Assembly: GCA_001600055.1 (NCBI GenBank)
Contig: BCIV01000016.1
Coordinates: forward strand, 248,001-312,000
Direction of reading: 5' to 3'
Length of the DNA stretch: 64,000 nucleotides
DNA from: Filobasidium wieringae
Taxonomy: Eukaryota > Basidiomycota > Tremellomycetes > Filobasidiales > Filobasidiaceae
Each line of letters starts with the position of its first letter. Position 1 is the stretch's first letter. This document shows positions 1 to 11,585 of the stretch, one piece after another. A model generated the notes under the pieces. That model did no database searches and was not told where the DNA came from. It worked only from the letters and a program-made list of their open reading frames with translations. The translations under genes were made by a program, and so were the position numbers.

Positions 1-57
1 GGACCCTGGTTCAGGTTGTTCCAGAACGCTTATGCTTTCGCTACCAAGTCGGCTTGA
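1..57 (+). CDS. C-terminal end of an unidentified protein (partial)
   Basis: The first 54 bases read as an open frame (GPWFRLFQNAYAFATKSA) ending in TGA at 55-57. The rest of the gene lies outside the window. The short aromatic-rich tail is not enough to name a family. It is followed by about 160 bases of A/T-rich sequence that would be its 3' UTR, converging on the minus-strand gene that ends at 221. The frame is inferred only from being open to the window edge and ending at a plausible gene boundary. Confidence 0.45.
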   Translation, partial: GPWFRLFQNAYAFATKSA

Positions 58-220
58 GCGGGGATGGCAATGATCCCCATGAAATCTAGAGAAGTGTGAA
101 CGAGAGTGTGTATATTGATAGAGGGTGTGATTCGTTTGTTTGGGATATTATGGATACAAATGAAACGTCTGAATAGCTTTTTGGGGTCTAGGTCATGATT
201 TCGTAACACACCAATGCTCT

Positions 221-874
221 CTATAAACTACTCCTCGTTCCCGGAGTCTTGCTCTTCCCCGCCCTCCTCGCTCGTTTATCGACCATCATCGCCTGCCCCT
301 TGCCCTTCTCCTCCTTGAAATTCCTCCTCCTCTTCAACCCTAGTTGTTTCTTCGCTTCCTCCAAAGCCTCCTTCTCACGATCTTCCCGCTCCATCGCGAG
401 TTGTTTAGGTGTCTTGGGGAGATCCGTCGCCTGGACCCCTACACCTGCCGGGTTCGCTCCTCTTAGTCTGATCCGACCGTCCCGAAGGGTCTCGGTGATC
501 ACAGGGGAAGCGGCCGGTCTGAACCTATGTTCATCAGAGTACCTGCATCTCAACCCAGAATCAGTGAACCCGACCTCAACCCTACGTTTCTCGGCGCAAA
601 GCGCAGCTCACCGAGTAGCATAAATCACCTGAGGCTTCGTAGGTTTCCCCCATCCTCCCAATTTCTGACCGATCCATAACATCGCCAGGATCCCTACGAC
701 CAGTGCGACCCGGCTCCATACGGATGGAGGAGGTTCGTTGAAAGCTGCTCTTGTTTGAGCGTGTAGGGGCCGGTTGGGGTTGAGAGGAGGGGATGGGGGG
801 GTTTCTAGTACTTGTTCCCGTTCTTCCGAGGTTCGGAGGGGGGAGGGGGAGGGGGATCTGCTTCGTTCAGACAT
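221..874 (-). CDS. small single-pass membrane protein, unknown function
   Basis: Two exons, 874..612 and 542..221, with a 69-nt intron (donor GTGAGC, acceptor GCAG); 194 residues. The N-terminus is a Ser/Pro/Arg-rich cytosolic-looking segment. It is followed by one hydrophobic helix (about residues 52-68, VALVVGILAMLWIG). Next comes a conserved-looking stretch (FRPAASPVITETLRDGRIRLRG) and a long charged, Lys/Arg/Glu-rich tail that probably forms a helix. The splice restores the frame across the stop that follows the membrane segment. A TTG-initiated upstream extension to 925 exists, but the first ATG is at 874. It is transcribed divergently from COQ6, with 256 bases between the starts. I do not recognise the family; a tail facing the cytosol or matrix of an organelle membrane is inference. 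Confidence 0.7.
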
Positions 875-1130
875 TCGAGGTGTGTGAGTCCAACTGAGGG
901 TTCTACGTTGGATGTCGTAGCTCAAAGTGATAAAGTGATGATCTGTCGAACTTGTGACTTCGAGCTGATGGACCGGATGGATCTCATACGAATATCAAAG
1001 CTCAGACTTCCAGACGTCCGATCGGGCACACTTGATCTAACACAACTTGGGCTAATTATCACATTGAATTGCTCGACTTTCTCTCATTACTCACATCGAA
1101 CATCATCCATACACCAGTATCGCACCAACA

Positions 1131-3498
1131 ATGAGCATCTCAAGCCGTCATCTGTCTTCAACAGCAAAGCTCGCTGGATCCCGAACACCAGCACTCCGAA
1201 CGATCGCACAATCCACCCCCTCTCTTCGCCTTCGAACTCGATCATCGCCCCCTTCTTCAAGGTCGATCGCCCGAACATTCGCTCCTGCTTCAGTATCTAC
1301 CTACAGGAGCTATGCTACCACCGTACCTCTTCCCCAGGTAGATCAGACAGAGGCGCTTCCAGCTGTTTCGTTGGAGAATACTTATGATATCGTCATCATC
1401 GGAGCGGGCAATGCCGGGCTTGCTTTAGCAGCTACTTTACGTGAGTCGCCCGTTATCGCCTTCTATAACAACGAATAGTCGATTGATCCGATCGAGTGTC
1501 ACTGCAGTCTCTAAAGAATCCTTATTGGACAACGCCAAGGTCCTCCTAGTAGAAGGAGGCAGCCTCGATCGGGTTCGAGAATGGACGGGGAACGGGGATT
1601 TCGAGAACCGAGTTAGCAGTCTCACTGCGGCTAACGTCGAATTCTTGAAAAGTGAGTCCTCGAGTGGTAGCTTCGCTTGGTTTCAGGGTAATGTGTTGAT
1701 GATCGCGATGCTAGGTATCGGAGCTTGGCAATATATCGAGAGTTCAAGATCGTGTCCTGTTCAGGAGATGCTTGTGAGCTACCTTTACCTCTACCTCGAT
1801 CTCGAATAGACAGCTCAATCGTCATCTTGAACCAGGTCTGGACTTCAACCCCCTCCTCCTCGTCTCAATTACATTTCCCTACCGCTCGAGCGCCTATGGC
1901 CTACATGACGGAGAATACCAATCTTCAACGAGCTCTTTTGACTCAGATCGAACAGACCGGGCGGGGCAAGATCGCCATCAAAGAGAACGCAAGGGTAGAG
2001 GAGATGAAAATGTCCGAAGGAAAGCGAAGCGTCTTGCTCAATCTCGGCGGTCATGGTTGGGTCCGTGGAGGAGTGGTAGTCGGAGCCGATGGACCTAATT
2101 CCCCCGTCAGAGCGTTCTCGGGGATCAAATCGTTTGGTCATTCTTACCCTACTCACGGGATCGTAGCGACTCTCAATCACAGGAGGATGGATACGAACAA
2201 CACCGCATTCCAGAGGTTCTTACCGACCGGACCGTTGGCCTTCTTACCTATGAGTCGGACGGCATCGACCATGGTTTGGTCCACTCGACCGGAACTTGCC
2301 GCAGCTTATAAAGCCGTAGGACCCGACGCTCTATGTGATCTAGTCAACCTGGGTCTCTATGCGAGTGAAGCGGACCTGGAACGTCTGGACGTGGCCATCC
2401 TAAGTCAAGGCGTTTCACCCGAAATGATCCGGGCGGAGAGCGAGAGGATCATGCAATCCCTCTCTGCAGAGGAGATCAAATCTCTCCCTCCACCCATCGA
2501 ATCGATCGTACCCAAATCGATCGCCTCTTTTCCTCTGAAGTTGTCACACGCGGAGAGTTATATCGGGGAGAGGACGGTGCTTATCGGGGATGCGGCGCAT
2601 ACCGTCCATCCGCTTGCCGGGCAGGGGTTGAATATGGGGTTGGCGGATGTCAAGGCGCTGGGAGAGACGTGGGAGAAGACCAAGAAGGTTGGAGGTGATT
2701 TGGGTAAGTAACATCATCGTTCTTTGGGAAGGTTTCGGAATACTCACCGTTGGTTGGGTTTCGATCTGTTTAGGGGCTTATACCGCTATGCTCCCTTATG
2801 CTCGGGAGAGGTATCCTGCCAATCATTTGTTATTGTCTACTACGGACAAGTTGCACCATGTGTTCGGAACGAGAATACCCGTCATCAACTGGGCTCGGTC
2901 GATCGGGATGGACGTTATCAATGAGCTCTCTCCTGTGAAAAAGGCGTTGATGGAACGAGCCGGTGCTCAATCCGGGGCTACCCTGGCTTCCAAGAGCTGG
3001 TACGAGACTGGTGCGGACGCGATGGATGGATGGAAGACCGTCAAGGGTTTAGCTAGTATTGCTAAATCCGGAGCAGGCCAGTTGATCAGGAACGGTGCGA
3101 GACAGTTGTTGGAGAAGACCGCTGCTCCTCCCGCTTCCGTTGCGGGTCGAAGATCCATCCATACTTCGGCGAGGACGTTGGCAGTCAAGCCTCCTCCGCT
3201 ACACCGGCCCGGTCCCCCTCAACTCCCTAGGAAAGAACAAGCCGAGTTCGACGCGCTCGTCAAGAAAGCTCAGGCGGGTGGGATCAGCTTGGCAGATGCT
3301 AAAGCTCACGTCGCCGCATCGACCGGTGAAGAGGCTCAGCAGGCTATCGCGGAACATCGGGATCTGAGGAAGAAACCGAAGAACGAGTTTGAAGGGGAGA
3401 TCAACCCCAAGACGGGAGAGGTGGGAGGACCGAAGAGGGATCCGTTCCAGGCGGGAGATTCGGACTGGCAGTATGCCGGGAGGGTGACTGACTTTTAG
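1131..3498 (+). CDS. COQ6: COQ6 ubiquinone-biosynthesis monooxygenase fused to an SDHAF4 (DUF1674) domain
   Basis: Exons 1131..1440, 1508..1651, 1715..1773, 1836..2703, 2774..3498; 701 residues. The N-terminus is Ser/Arg-rich and looks like a mitochondrial presequence. The FAD motif IGAGNAG lies at residues 90-96, VGADGPNSPVR in the middle, and the second FAD motif GDAAHTVHPLAGQG near 422. This is the UbiH/COQ6 family, which hydroxylates the quinone ring in the matrix-side CoQ complex. COQ6 is normally about 480 residues, and its homology should end near residue 530. Without a stop, the last exon continues through a linker, a presequence-like segment (GRRSIHTSARTLAV, 585-598) and the DUF1674 signature NPKTGEVGGPKRDPF ending in GRVTDF (664-701). 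That signature is typical of SDHAF4/Sdh8, the flavinylated-SdhA assembly factor. Separate start sites or cleavage into two proteins cannot be excluded. Confidence 0.88.
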
Positions 3499-4115
3499 CT
3501 TGAAGGCTGCGATAGTCTGTCGGAGCGTATCATGACGTTGTATATGGGAGGAAAAAACTTTGAATCTCAACAGATTTTAATTGATCGCCTATCGTGCCCA
3601 CGTCAAGTAGGAAAGTATATCGTCTCTGCCATGATGAACCTGTGTGTTACGAAGCACGATGCGATACGAGCTCGAAACGACCTTAGCAGATCACCGAATT
3701 GCCCCCATAGATGAACCCATACGCTTATACAAGCTTCCCCTCCTACGAGTCTCCTGATACTCCCTTGCCTCCCCTTTCCTCGCTGTTGCGGTTTCATCTC
3801 GAAGTGCTGTGTTTGAGCGTGATGACATTTACGGCAACTTGCTCCGGTCACGTGATCGATGTTGACGTTGTCTCCAACTCGTCGACTGGAGTAAACTATT
3901 CCGTCCATCTTCCGTAGAAAACGAACCGATAAAACGACGAAAGAGGCCAATCATTCTTCATCGTGAGGCCAGGGCAAGAGAAAATGATAGGAGGGTCAGA
4001 TCAACCAAACGAGCAAGAAATATTATTTCGCCTATAATACATCGATTGCAAACTCGTTTATAATACATCCACCCATCTCAAATTCGCCCTCGAGACTTAG
4101 ACCCTGGATCGAGAC
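3499..4115. other. intergenic region between COQ6-SDHAF4 and BOR1
   Basis: 617 bases with no convincing gene; short ORFs on both strands have no coding character and overlap each other. It holds a TCACGTGA octamer (3848-3855). An 11-bp direct repeat TATAATACATC sits at 4033-4043 and 4059-4069, 50-80 bases before the BOR1 start. The repeat is A/T-rich and may be part of the core promoter. Confidence 0.6.
3848..3855. promoter_or_regulatory. TCACGTGA palindrome (E-box / Cbf1-type site)
   Basis: A perfect 8-bp palindrome containing CACGTG, 261 bases upstream of the BOR1 start codon. CACGTG is the known core site of basic helix-loop-helix factors such as Cbf1. The same octamer occurs in three other intergenic regions of this window (11464, 44014, 59321). 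A regulatory role is inferred from sequence and position only. Confidence 0.4.
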
Positions 4116-6817
4116 ATGTCTAGAGATTCGCCCCCTATACCAATGACTCGCAGAAGAACTAGGCAATCATCAGCTGCCACTGCCGCAGGAGATTATGATG
4201 TATCTCCTGCTTCTAGCGACACCAAAACGAAAAAAGCGAAATGGTATAGATACATCGGACTAGGAATGTATAGAGATGTCAAGAATCGTTTACCTTATTA
4301 TGCAAGCGATTGGACGGATGCTTGGAATTATCGAGTAGTACCTGCTACTTTCGTAAGTCAAGAAGAACTGCGAATACGAAGTTTTGTTAGAAGGTACTGA
4401 GATTATCCATATGTCCAGATGATCTTTTTTGCAAATGTAAGTTAGCAGCTATCGTTGTGAAGAAGACAACGGTCGAGACCTCTTGATTTTATGATAGGTA
4501 CTACCGGGTATAGCTTTTGCGCTTGACTTGATCGAAGCAACAGGTCAAACCGGAGTTCAAGAGGTTTTGCTTGCAACCGTAAGTATCATGGGCAAGAGCC
4601 TAGAATCGCCAAAATAGCTTACACGATTTGTGCTCAGTTTATCGCAGCTGCTGCGTCGTCATTTTTGGGAGTACAGCCATTAGCCATCTCTGGTGTGACA
4701 GGTCCCATCACCGTATTCAATAAGACCATCTACGGTACGTCGATCTCGCTCGAGATAGCAGGACACCAAAGGCTAAATTCACGACATCTGCAATTAGATA
4801 TCTTCGTGAAGAACGGTTCAGGCGGGGAAGGTTTCAATTACCTTCAATTCCTCGGCTGGGTTTATATGTGGGGAGCTATCTTGCACTGGCTTGCAGCTAT
4901 CTTCAATGGCATGTCTGGTTTATTAGCAAAGAACTTTAGGTAGCTAAATTGATAATGATGGCTTCTATAGTCAACTCTTTACTGAGATACGTGACTAGAT
5001 TCCCTTGTGAAACTTTTGGTTGGTATGTTGCGGTGGTTTATCGTGAGTATCAGACCTTCATCGCCGCAGTGATCGAGCCCGAAGCTGAATCGTGGATCAT
5101 CTTTTAGTGCAAGTTAGTAACGACCAGTACTTCAGTTTTCGCAATATCGGAACTAAACGACGTGCGCACCTGTTTTAGTATGGTATTCAGGTCGTCACCA
5201 GGCAATTTCGTCAATCAGACGATGCGGCTGCCTTCCTCGGGATCATGTGCGCCATCTTCCGCCACTCGCCTCAAAGATTTTGCCACTGACAATCAGAATT
5301 TCACAGTTTGGCGGTTTTGACCCTCATTATCCCTCATCTGTTCGATGCAATCTATCACTCCCCGTACATGCATCGTCAAGTTCGTCGATTTTGTGCAGAC
5401 TACGGAATGCCTATCACCATCATCGGGATGTCTGGTCTGGCTTATTGGGGTAGATTCCATGGGTACACGACGGAGGAAAACATGACACTTCCTATCAACG
5501 GAGCCTATACTGCGGCACAAGGAAGAGATTGGGTCGTCAAGTTTTGGCACCTGCCGGGGAAATACGTCGGGATCGCTTTTCCTTTTGGATTGGTTCTCTG
5601 GATCCTGTTTCTCTTCGAGTGAGTATTACGTATGTTAGCTGGCCGCTCGATTGCGACTAATCCTTGGTTGATCTTCTCTTCATCTAGTGCGAACGTCTCT
5701 GTGAGTTTAGCCTGTACTGTGCAATAGATTATAGGATTACTGAACCTCATGACGAGCTCAGGGGCTTATCGCGCAAGGTTCTGAGTATCCTCTGCGTAAA
5801 CCTGCTGGTTTCCACTGGGATCACTTCTTGCTTGGTATAACCACCATGATCGCTGGAATTTTCGGAATCCCTGCTCCTAACGGTAAGCGTCCCGTTCGTC
5901 ACGAAATAACTGCCAGGATCTAGACGCCTGATATTCCTTTCGCTGGTAGGTCTGATCCCTCAAGCACCTATGCATACCGCCTCTCTCGTTGTGCTCGGTC
6001 CGAACGCGAAGGAAGAGGACGAGGCATTAGAGTCGGGAATGACGGCTGAGCAGATGGAAGGCCGAGTCGACGTCGAACGACAGGGAATGGATACTAGCGA
6101 TGAAAAGTCGCGAACCATGGAAGTAAGACGTCAGATTGAGAAGTTGGAGAAGACCATCGACGGCGCCGAAGTCCCGGTCTCTGTCGTCGAACAGAGAGTC
6201 TCGAACCTACTTCAAGGGTCATTCTGTGAGTAAACCCAGATGTTTGGCTAAACCCGTCCTCATTCTGCTTCTCGATTATAGGCTTGGTCCTTATGACTGG
6301 ACCTTTCGAACATCTCTTGGGTCTTATTCCTAAAGGAGTACTTGCTGGGCTCTTCTGGTAAGCTCTTCTTTGAAACATTCAGGATGCCATGCCGAAGACC
6401 AATCGGTGGTTCTGCATCTCTAGGTACATGGGATCTGCTGCATTGTTCGGAAACGCCGTGACCGGTCAATTCCTGTACCTTATCAAGGACAGGCACTTGA
6501 CGTCCCCATCGGATCCTTTGCACCGAGTGCGAAAGAGCCGGATCATCATATGGCTTTGGTTCGAGCTCATCGGTTTCGCCGCTACCTTTGCAATTACGAA
6601 TACCATTGCTGCTATTGGTAAGTCTCATTTCCTCCGCTAGACCTAGACCAGGTTTAATCCTTTTTGCGTAGGTTTCCCTATCGTCATCGCGCTATTGATT
6701 CCATTTCGGATACTGGTCATTCCAAAACTGAACTTGTTTACTCAGGAGGAATTGGATATTCTTGATGGACCCGTCGCTAGTGACTTTACAATGCAGAGCG
6801 TGAACGTCAAGGTCTAA
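4116..6817 (+). CDS. BOR1: borate / anion exchanger, SLC4 family (BOR1)
   Basis: A plasma-membrane anion transporter of the HCO3-/borate (SLC4) family, 608 residues. The 15 exons are 4116..4352, 4419..4436, 4498..4578, 4638..4734, 4798..4908, 4971..5042, 5108..5112, 5179..5246, 5307..5618, 5688..5700, 5762..5882, 5950..6225, 6282..6357, 6424..6617, 6672..6817. Family hallmarks are GVQPLAISGVTGPITVFNKT, RYVTRFPCETFGWYVA, the helix-rich core and LMTGPFEHLLGLIPKGVLAGLFWYMG. The N-terminus is Ser/Thr-rich and cytosolic; the C-terminus is a short charged tail. Three exons are tiny (18, 5 and 13 nt). The 5-nt exon TGCAA is required to keep the frame between VVY and QYGIQV. The intron from 4909 starts with GC rather than GT. 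Known family members export borate; the substrate here is inferred from homology. Confidence 0.92.
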
Positions 6818-7578
6818 ATGAATTTAGATTAGAAGTTTATTTACCTTGAACATTTGTCAACATCATGTATCTAACCATGTATCCCTATATCCATCAAGGA
6901 TGTTAATGTCTTAAGGGTCATACGCAAGGGTCATACGCAATGGAACGACGAGACAAAGGACGATGACAAGTTCCACAAGGATGTGTGCTATGACGATTGT
7001 CGTTGAGCGGTAAACAATCACGCTGTCGATATCGAGAGGAACCGAGAACGCAGCAATCGTTGGACAGCTATAACGGTTGTCATGCTGGGTTTGTTCGAGC
7101 TAAAGAGGTAGTTGCTATCGTTGAGGGTGAGTAAGGTCATGCTAGCTAGCTATCTTCCAAGGTGTTATTCACTTCCAATTCACGTACAGTATGAAACACA
7201 TCGGCAAAAGCTCGGGACACATGGACACACAGTGATATTGATGATGTATACAAATCAAGGGTATTGACGTATGTTGGTCAGATGTACATGGATTTTCCTG
7301 GATGTTATATCCCCCCAATAAGACCAACTGGCTCTCGTCTCTGTCTGTGTGGGAAATGCCTTCGGAACCGATCTAACTACTCGGAACTGTTCTTTTAGTT
7401 CTGTTGTGGACGTGAAGAAAGATGCAATTTATTGATATCTAGATGGCTGTGCGTATGAGTAAGGATTATACAACTTCTCGTGCTCTATCCTTTCACCCTG
7501 TTCAGACCTTGTCAGTACCCCTGTAAATCGAAGCAGAGTGAGCATTCCGTTGCAACTTCAAACTCGATGGCGATTGGC
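6818..7578. other. intergenic region (convergent 3' ends)
   Basis: 761 bases between the ends of BOR1 (+) and thioredoxin reductase (-). No ORF with coding character was seen. Apart from the short tandem repeat at 6915-6940 it looks like ordinary 3' UTR and spacer. Confidence 0.6.
6915..6940. repeat. 13-bp tandem duplication
   Basis: GGGTCATACGCAA occurs twice head to tail, about 100 bases after the BOR1 stop codon. It is probably a small slippage duplication in the 3' UTR; no function is suggested. Confidence 0.8.
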
Positions 7579-8880
7579 TCACATGTATCCAGTCAAAGCT
7601 TCTGATGGGATATGCTTCTCCTCCACCGGAATCTCGTTATCTTCCGACTCCTCCTCGGAAATCAAACGTTCCGCTTCCAATGCAGCCATACAACCAGATC
7701 CAGCACTAGTGATAGCCTGTCGGTACTTCTTGTCCTGGACGTCTCCTGCAGCGAAAACACCCTTGATGCTAGTCTGAGCGGTTCCGGGAACGGTGACGAT
7801 GTATCCATCAGCATCCGTATGCACTTGTCCTCGTACGAGGTTGGTAGCGGGTTCGTGTCCAATAGCGTAGAAGAGACCGTTGGTTTTCAGTTCAGACTCT
7901 TCGCCCGTCTTGACGTTCTTGATAGCCAGGGATTGCAAAAGATCTCCGTCTCCCTTACACTCGGTCGCGACGGTCTGATCGTGGGTAAAGAATCATCAGT
8001 ACAGAGCCCCATATTCTAAAGCTAGGTATGACCGATACTCACGTTCCAGAGAACCGTAACCTTGGGATGACTCGTCAACCTCTTCTGCATGATCTTACTG
8101 GCCCTCAACTCCCCCTTCCTGACAAGCACGTAAACGTGGCTTCCGTACTTGGTCAAGTAGGTGGCCTCCTCCGCAGCGGAATCTCCTCCTCCAATGACCG
8201 CCAAAGGCTTGTTTCGGAAAATAGGAACGGCACCGTCACAAACGGCACAGGCGGAGATTCCGCTCTGCCAGTAAGTCTCCTCACCAGGAAGGTTCAGTCG
8301 TTTCGCGGAAGCTCCAGTGGCGATGATGATAGTATCGGCGGTCTCGAATTCAGAGTCCTCCTCTTCACCTTCTCGCCAGTACTTGAATGGTCGTTGAGAG
8401 AGATCGACCTTGGCAATAGTTTCGGTGATGATGGTAGTTCCGAATCGTTCGGATTGAGCACGGAACTTGTCCATCATTTCTCCTCCATTAACACCATCAG
8501 GGAAACCGGGGAAGTTGTCGACGTCGGTCGTGGTGGTCAATTGACCTCTTAACAAGTGAAAAGGAAATTCTGATAAGTCACGATATCTACCGCACATTAG
8601 ATAACAGACAAGCATACCCAGGAGCGAATCCGTTAGCCATGAGACCCTCAAAAAGTACAGGCTTGAGCTCTGCTCGTGCAAGGTAGATAGCAGCACTGAT
8701 ACAGGATATCATCAGTATTTAAATACTTTATCGGAGCATAAATTATAGGTCTCACGTGTGACCAGCAGGTCCACTTCCGATGATAACGACCTGGCTATGC
8801 ATCTTCTTGCTCTTCTCTCCACCGGCCTTGGGTTCTTTCACTTCGAAGGGAGCACCCTGAGATTGAGGAATAGGAGCCAT
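7579..8880 (-). CDS. TRR1: thioredoxin reductase (NADPH), low-molecular-weight type
   Basis: Exons 8880..8756, 8695..8618, 8547..8043, 7974..7579; 367 residues. It reduces thioredoxin with NADPH. Motifs are the FAD-binding [19 protein letters not shown] near the start, [17 protein letters not shown], the redox-active CAVC (residues 168-171) followed by DG, the NADPH-binding [10 protein letters not shown], and the C-terminal [16 protein letters not shown]. Length and order match the fungal/bacterial type. The C-terminus carries an extra acidic tail of about 25 residues after the usual end. The start is the first ATG in frame (MAPIPQ). Upstream of it the frame stays open for 52 codons and looks like a mitochondrial leader but has no ATG (see findings). 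Confidence 0.96.
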
Positions 8881-9485
8881 GGTGCTAGTTGAAAATAGGG
8901 AGATGGCTGCTGCTGTGGAGAGTACTAGTGATTTGTGCGATAATTGAGGACGGCTTCGTTGAGCGAGTATCCAGGGGTTTCTTATAGAGCTGTCGGAGGA
9001 AGGCAAATGAGTGATCAGTACCTCAGGCAGTACCAAACTGTGTTGGAAAGATGGTCGAGCGACCTACCAAGATCTAGCTGAAGCGAGCGAGCGTGACGCT
9101 GATGAAGATAACCTTTTGAAGCTCGACGATGTGATTCTACTGACGGAAGCCAGCTTGAATGAATGGTGTCAAGAGAAGAAGGTATAGTTTGTGAATGGAG
9201 AAGCAGGAGTGGATGGCAACGATGTCCTGGCTGAGAGATGTTTGTAAGGTTGAGATGGATGACAAAGGTCGCCCGCCGCCCGGCAACGTGATACCCGCCG
9301 TAATTTCCCTAAGAAGCGCAAACCACCAAGCGCAAAAGCGTGTTTCAGGTTTCCGTGACTAGCCGTGTTGACCATACTGTCATGACCCAATAGTACAGAT
9401 AAAAGAGCGATACATGGTATGTTACAAGCGAGATCCTCGTTTCCTGCAGATTGATAAGAACGATATCCGTTGCTACGACTCCTCG
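8881..9485. other. 5' region of TRR1, with an open frame lacking ATG
   Basis: On the minus strand the TRR1 frame remains open from 9036 to 8881. It encodes an Arg/Ser/Ala-rich, acid-poor stretch (for example ILAQRSRPQLSHKSLVLS). No ATG occurs in any minus-strand frame from 8881 to about 9370. The longer ORFs in this interval on both strands overlap the 3' exon of the next gene and are not credible. Confidence 0.5.
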
Positions 9486-11325
9486 TCAATGCCCTCGTCC
9501 GGTGGACTTTCGTTTCTTCCTCTCCTTGACAGGGGGAGAGCTGGCCGACGGATTTTGACCTACTGGCTCGTCCGCCCAGTACAAGTCCTGCCAAGTCTCG
9601 AGCTGTTCTTGGTCCATGCCGAGCTCGAGTATCTCGTCGCTAACCGAGCCGAAACCGATCGTTGAGCAATCTCCTTGCACAAGCCCGATAATCAAGCTGA
9701 CTCACAAGCCGAGAACAACCATCACCCTAGAAACCACCATCCTCCAAACATTTCCCACAACCCCTTCCTCCATATACCTAGCCAAAACCACTTTGTTCCT
9801 TACTTGAGCGGGCCAGCGCAAGTAAATCGCAAGCCGTTGTTCCTGATACGATTCGTATAGCGAGAAAAGGTCTTGCAAGATCGGTCGGGGGCGTTTTACC
9901 GATACCAACGATCCAACAACAGGCTTGATTTCCCCTTCAAAATCGGAATCGAGATCGGCGGTGTCATCACTGTCGCTGGAATCTGCGACGGAAGGTTGCC
10001 GAATAGCATCAACATGTAGGCGAGGTAGCCAAGGCCTCGACTGTGTCAGCATCTCTGAGAGCTGATCATCCGGAATTTCACCGATCGAGCTCAAGACTTG
10101 GTTGAAAGCTTTCTGAATAGGCGTCGGTTCGTCTTCACCGTGCGAAGCTGAGGTGTGAAGTTTGGGTTCTTGTTTGAGTGTGAGTTCTCCCTTGTTAGAA
10201 GCTGTTTCGGGTCCCACCTCCGTTTCATACCTGCCCAAAGCCTGTGTTATCCTGATCTTGTCTAACCCTGCTTGTAAACCCATCCAAATCCCCAACCTCC
10301 CTCGATCCACTAGATCCTTGCGTTTGTCTACCGGTTTGATCTGAGGGATCAAAACATCTCTAGGGAGATCTGTGACGCTCGAAAGAACAAAGAGGACGTA
10401 TTCTGTTTGTCCTAGAACCAATCCTTCGTCTAGCTCTTGCCGTTCGGAAGAGGCAGTTGATCTTCCAGAAACTCCAGGTCTACCTCTGTAAGATCTGCTC
10501 GCTTGGTAAAGCTTCTCTAGATTCAATATAGCTTTCTCCTTCAGGATTAGAAAGGGGGACAGGTCGATCCTCGGCTTGAGATTGTCAAAGTTGCCAGATG
10601 AGGGTTGTAGAGAGTTGGGAATCAGGGATACGGTCAACAAAGCCCAATCGATTTCATCCTGTAAAGTAGCGCCGTATTCTAGCAGTACTGAACGGTAATG
10701 TAAAGCCCGAGCTAGGCATCGTCGGTTGAGTGTGACGAGGTCCTGATCAATCGATTGGAACCGGGGGGACACCGGATTCGCTCTTGAGTGAGGCAAAGGG
10801 GCAGGAAACCAGATTGCACATTGATAGTCGAGGACATCCCGGAAGATGATGAGATGTAACCGGCATAGTTCGGTGATAGCTTGTTCCTGCTCAAGATCGA
10901 TACTGGAGAGAGTTTCGAGAGATTTGCCATCGGGGATCGAGTCACTCAAAGCTCCGTTCAGAGCCTCAATCGTGCTCGCAACCGAATGGATCTTCTTTCT
11001 CAAAGCAGATAAGAGGAGTGTACCTTCATTCCGGGTTGAATCGATTTGAATCGTGAGCAAGTGGGACAGCGAGTTCTGATTCTTATTGGAGAGGTTGACG
11101 ATCTTCTGGAACAACCATCCGATGACCGGTACATCTATATGTCACAGGTAGTCCTCTGTGAGCAAGTTATCGCTAACAAAATATGCCGCTTACTGGTAAG
11201 CTGATCGTTCTCCGCGGATGAAGCCTGCAGAGAATCAGGAAGTAATGGACCTTGAAGCATCATGAGATGGGTACACCTTTAGGCCTCTTCCACTGAGAAG
11301 CCTGATTCCTTGAAGAAGTGCGCCG
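9486..11325 (-). CDS. conserved-looking protein of unknown function
   Basis: Supported exons are 11325..11277, 11224..11194, 11134..9706 and 9639..9486. The last intron (66 nt) removes an in-frame TGA and restores the frame to the C-terminal exon. The true start is not certain; an 11-nt first exon at 11438..11428 would give ATG in phase (MNHP), but this is weak. The protein is about 560 residues, largely helical, without a signal peptide. It has an acidic Ser/Asp patch (about residue 410) and a basic C-terminus (KERKKRKS). A hydrophobic run precedes the last exon. No family was recognised. It is transcribed toward TRR1 and follows ATG13 on the same strand, with independent promoters likely. 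Confidence 0.65.
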
Positions 11326-11463
11326 CTAGTGGCTATATGAACGAATGATGATGAGCATAGTCAAATTTGATAGCTTTGATCTCGAAACATCTCAGAGATC
11401 TCAGAACAAAAGCGAAAGCGATCTAACGGGTGATTCATCCGCGTTTCATCCTTGAGCGGTCAA

Positions 11464-11471
11464 TCACGTGA
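11464..11471. promoter_or_regulatory. TCACGTGA palindrome
   Basis: The octamer lies between the 3' end of ATG13 (11586) and the 5' end of the unknown gene starting near 11325-11438. That places it in the likely promoter of the unknown gene. Function is inferred. Confidence 0.35.
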
Positions 11472-11585
11472 CGAGTCAGATAACGTCACATCGTAAACAA
11501 GCAGAAACCCCGCCAATACATCGAGTACTGTACATCCATCGTATCGTCTATGTTATTTATCTCCCTCGCTTCACCCATCGAGAAA

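Noticed and set aside
9702..9708. In-frame TGA in the unknown gene (apparent truncation or readthrough)
   Set aside because: A 66-nt GT-AG intron (9640-9705) removes the stop and keeps the frame, so a normal splice explains it.
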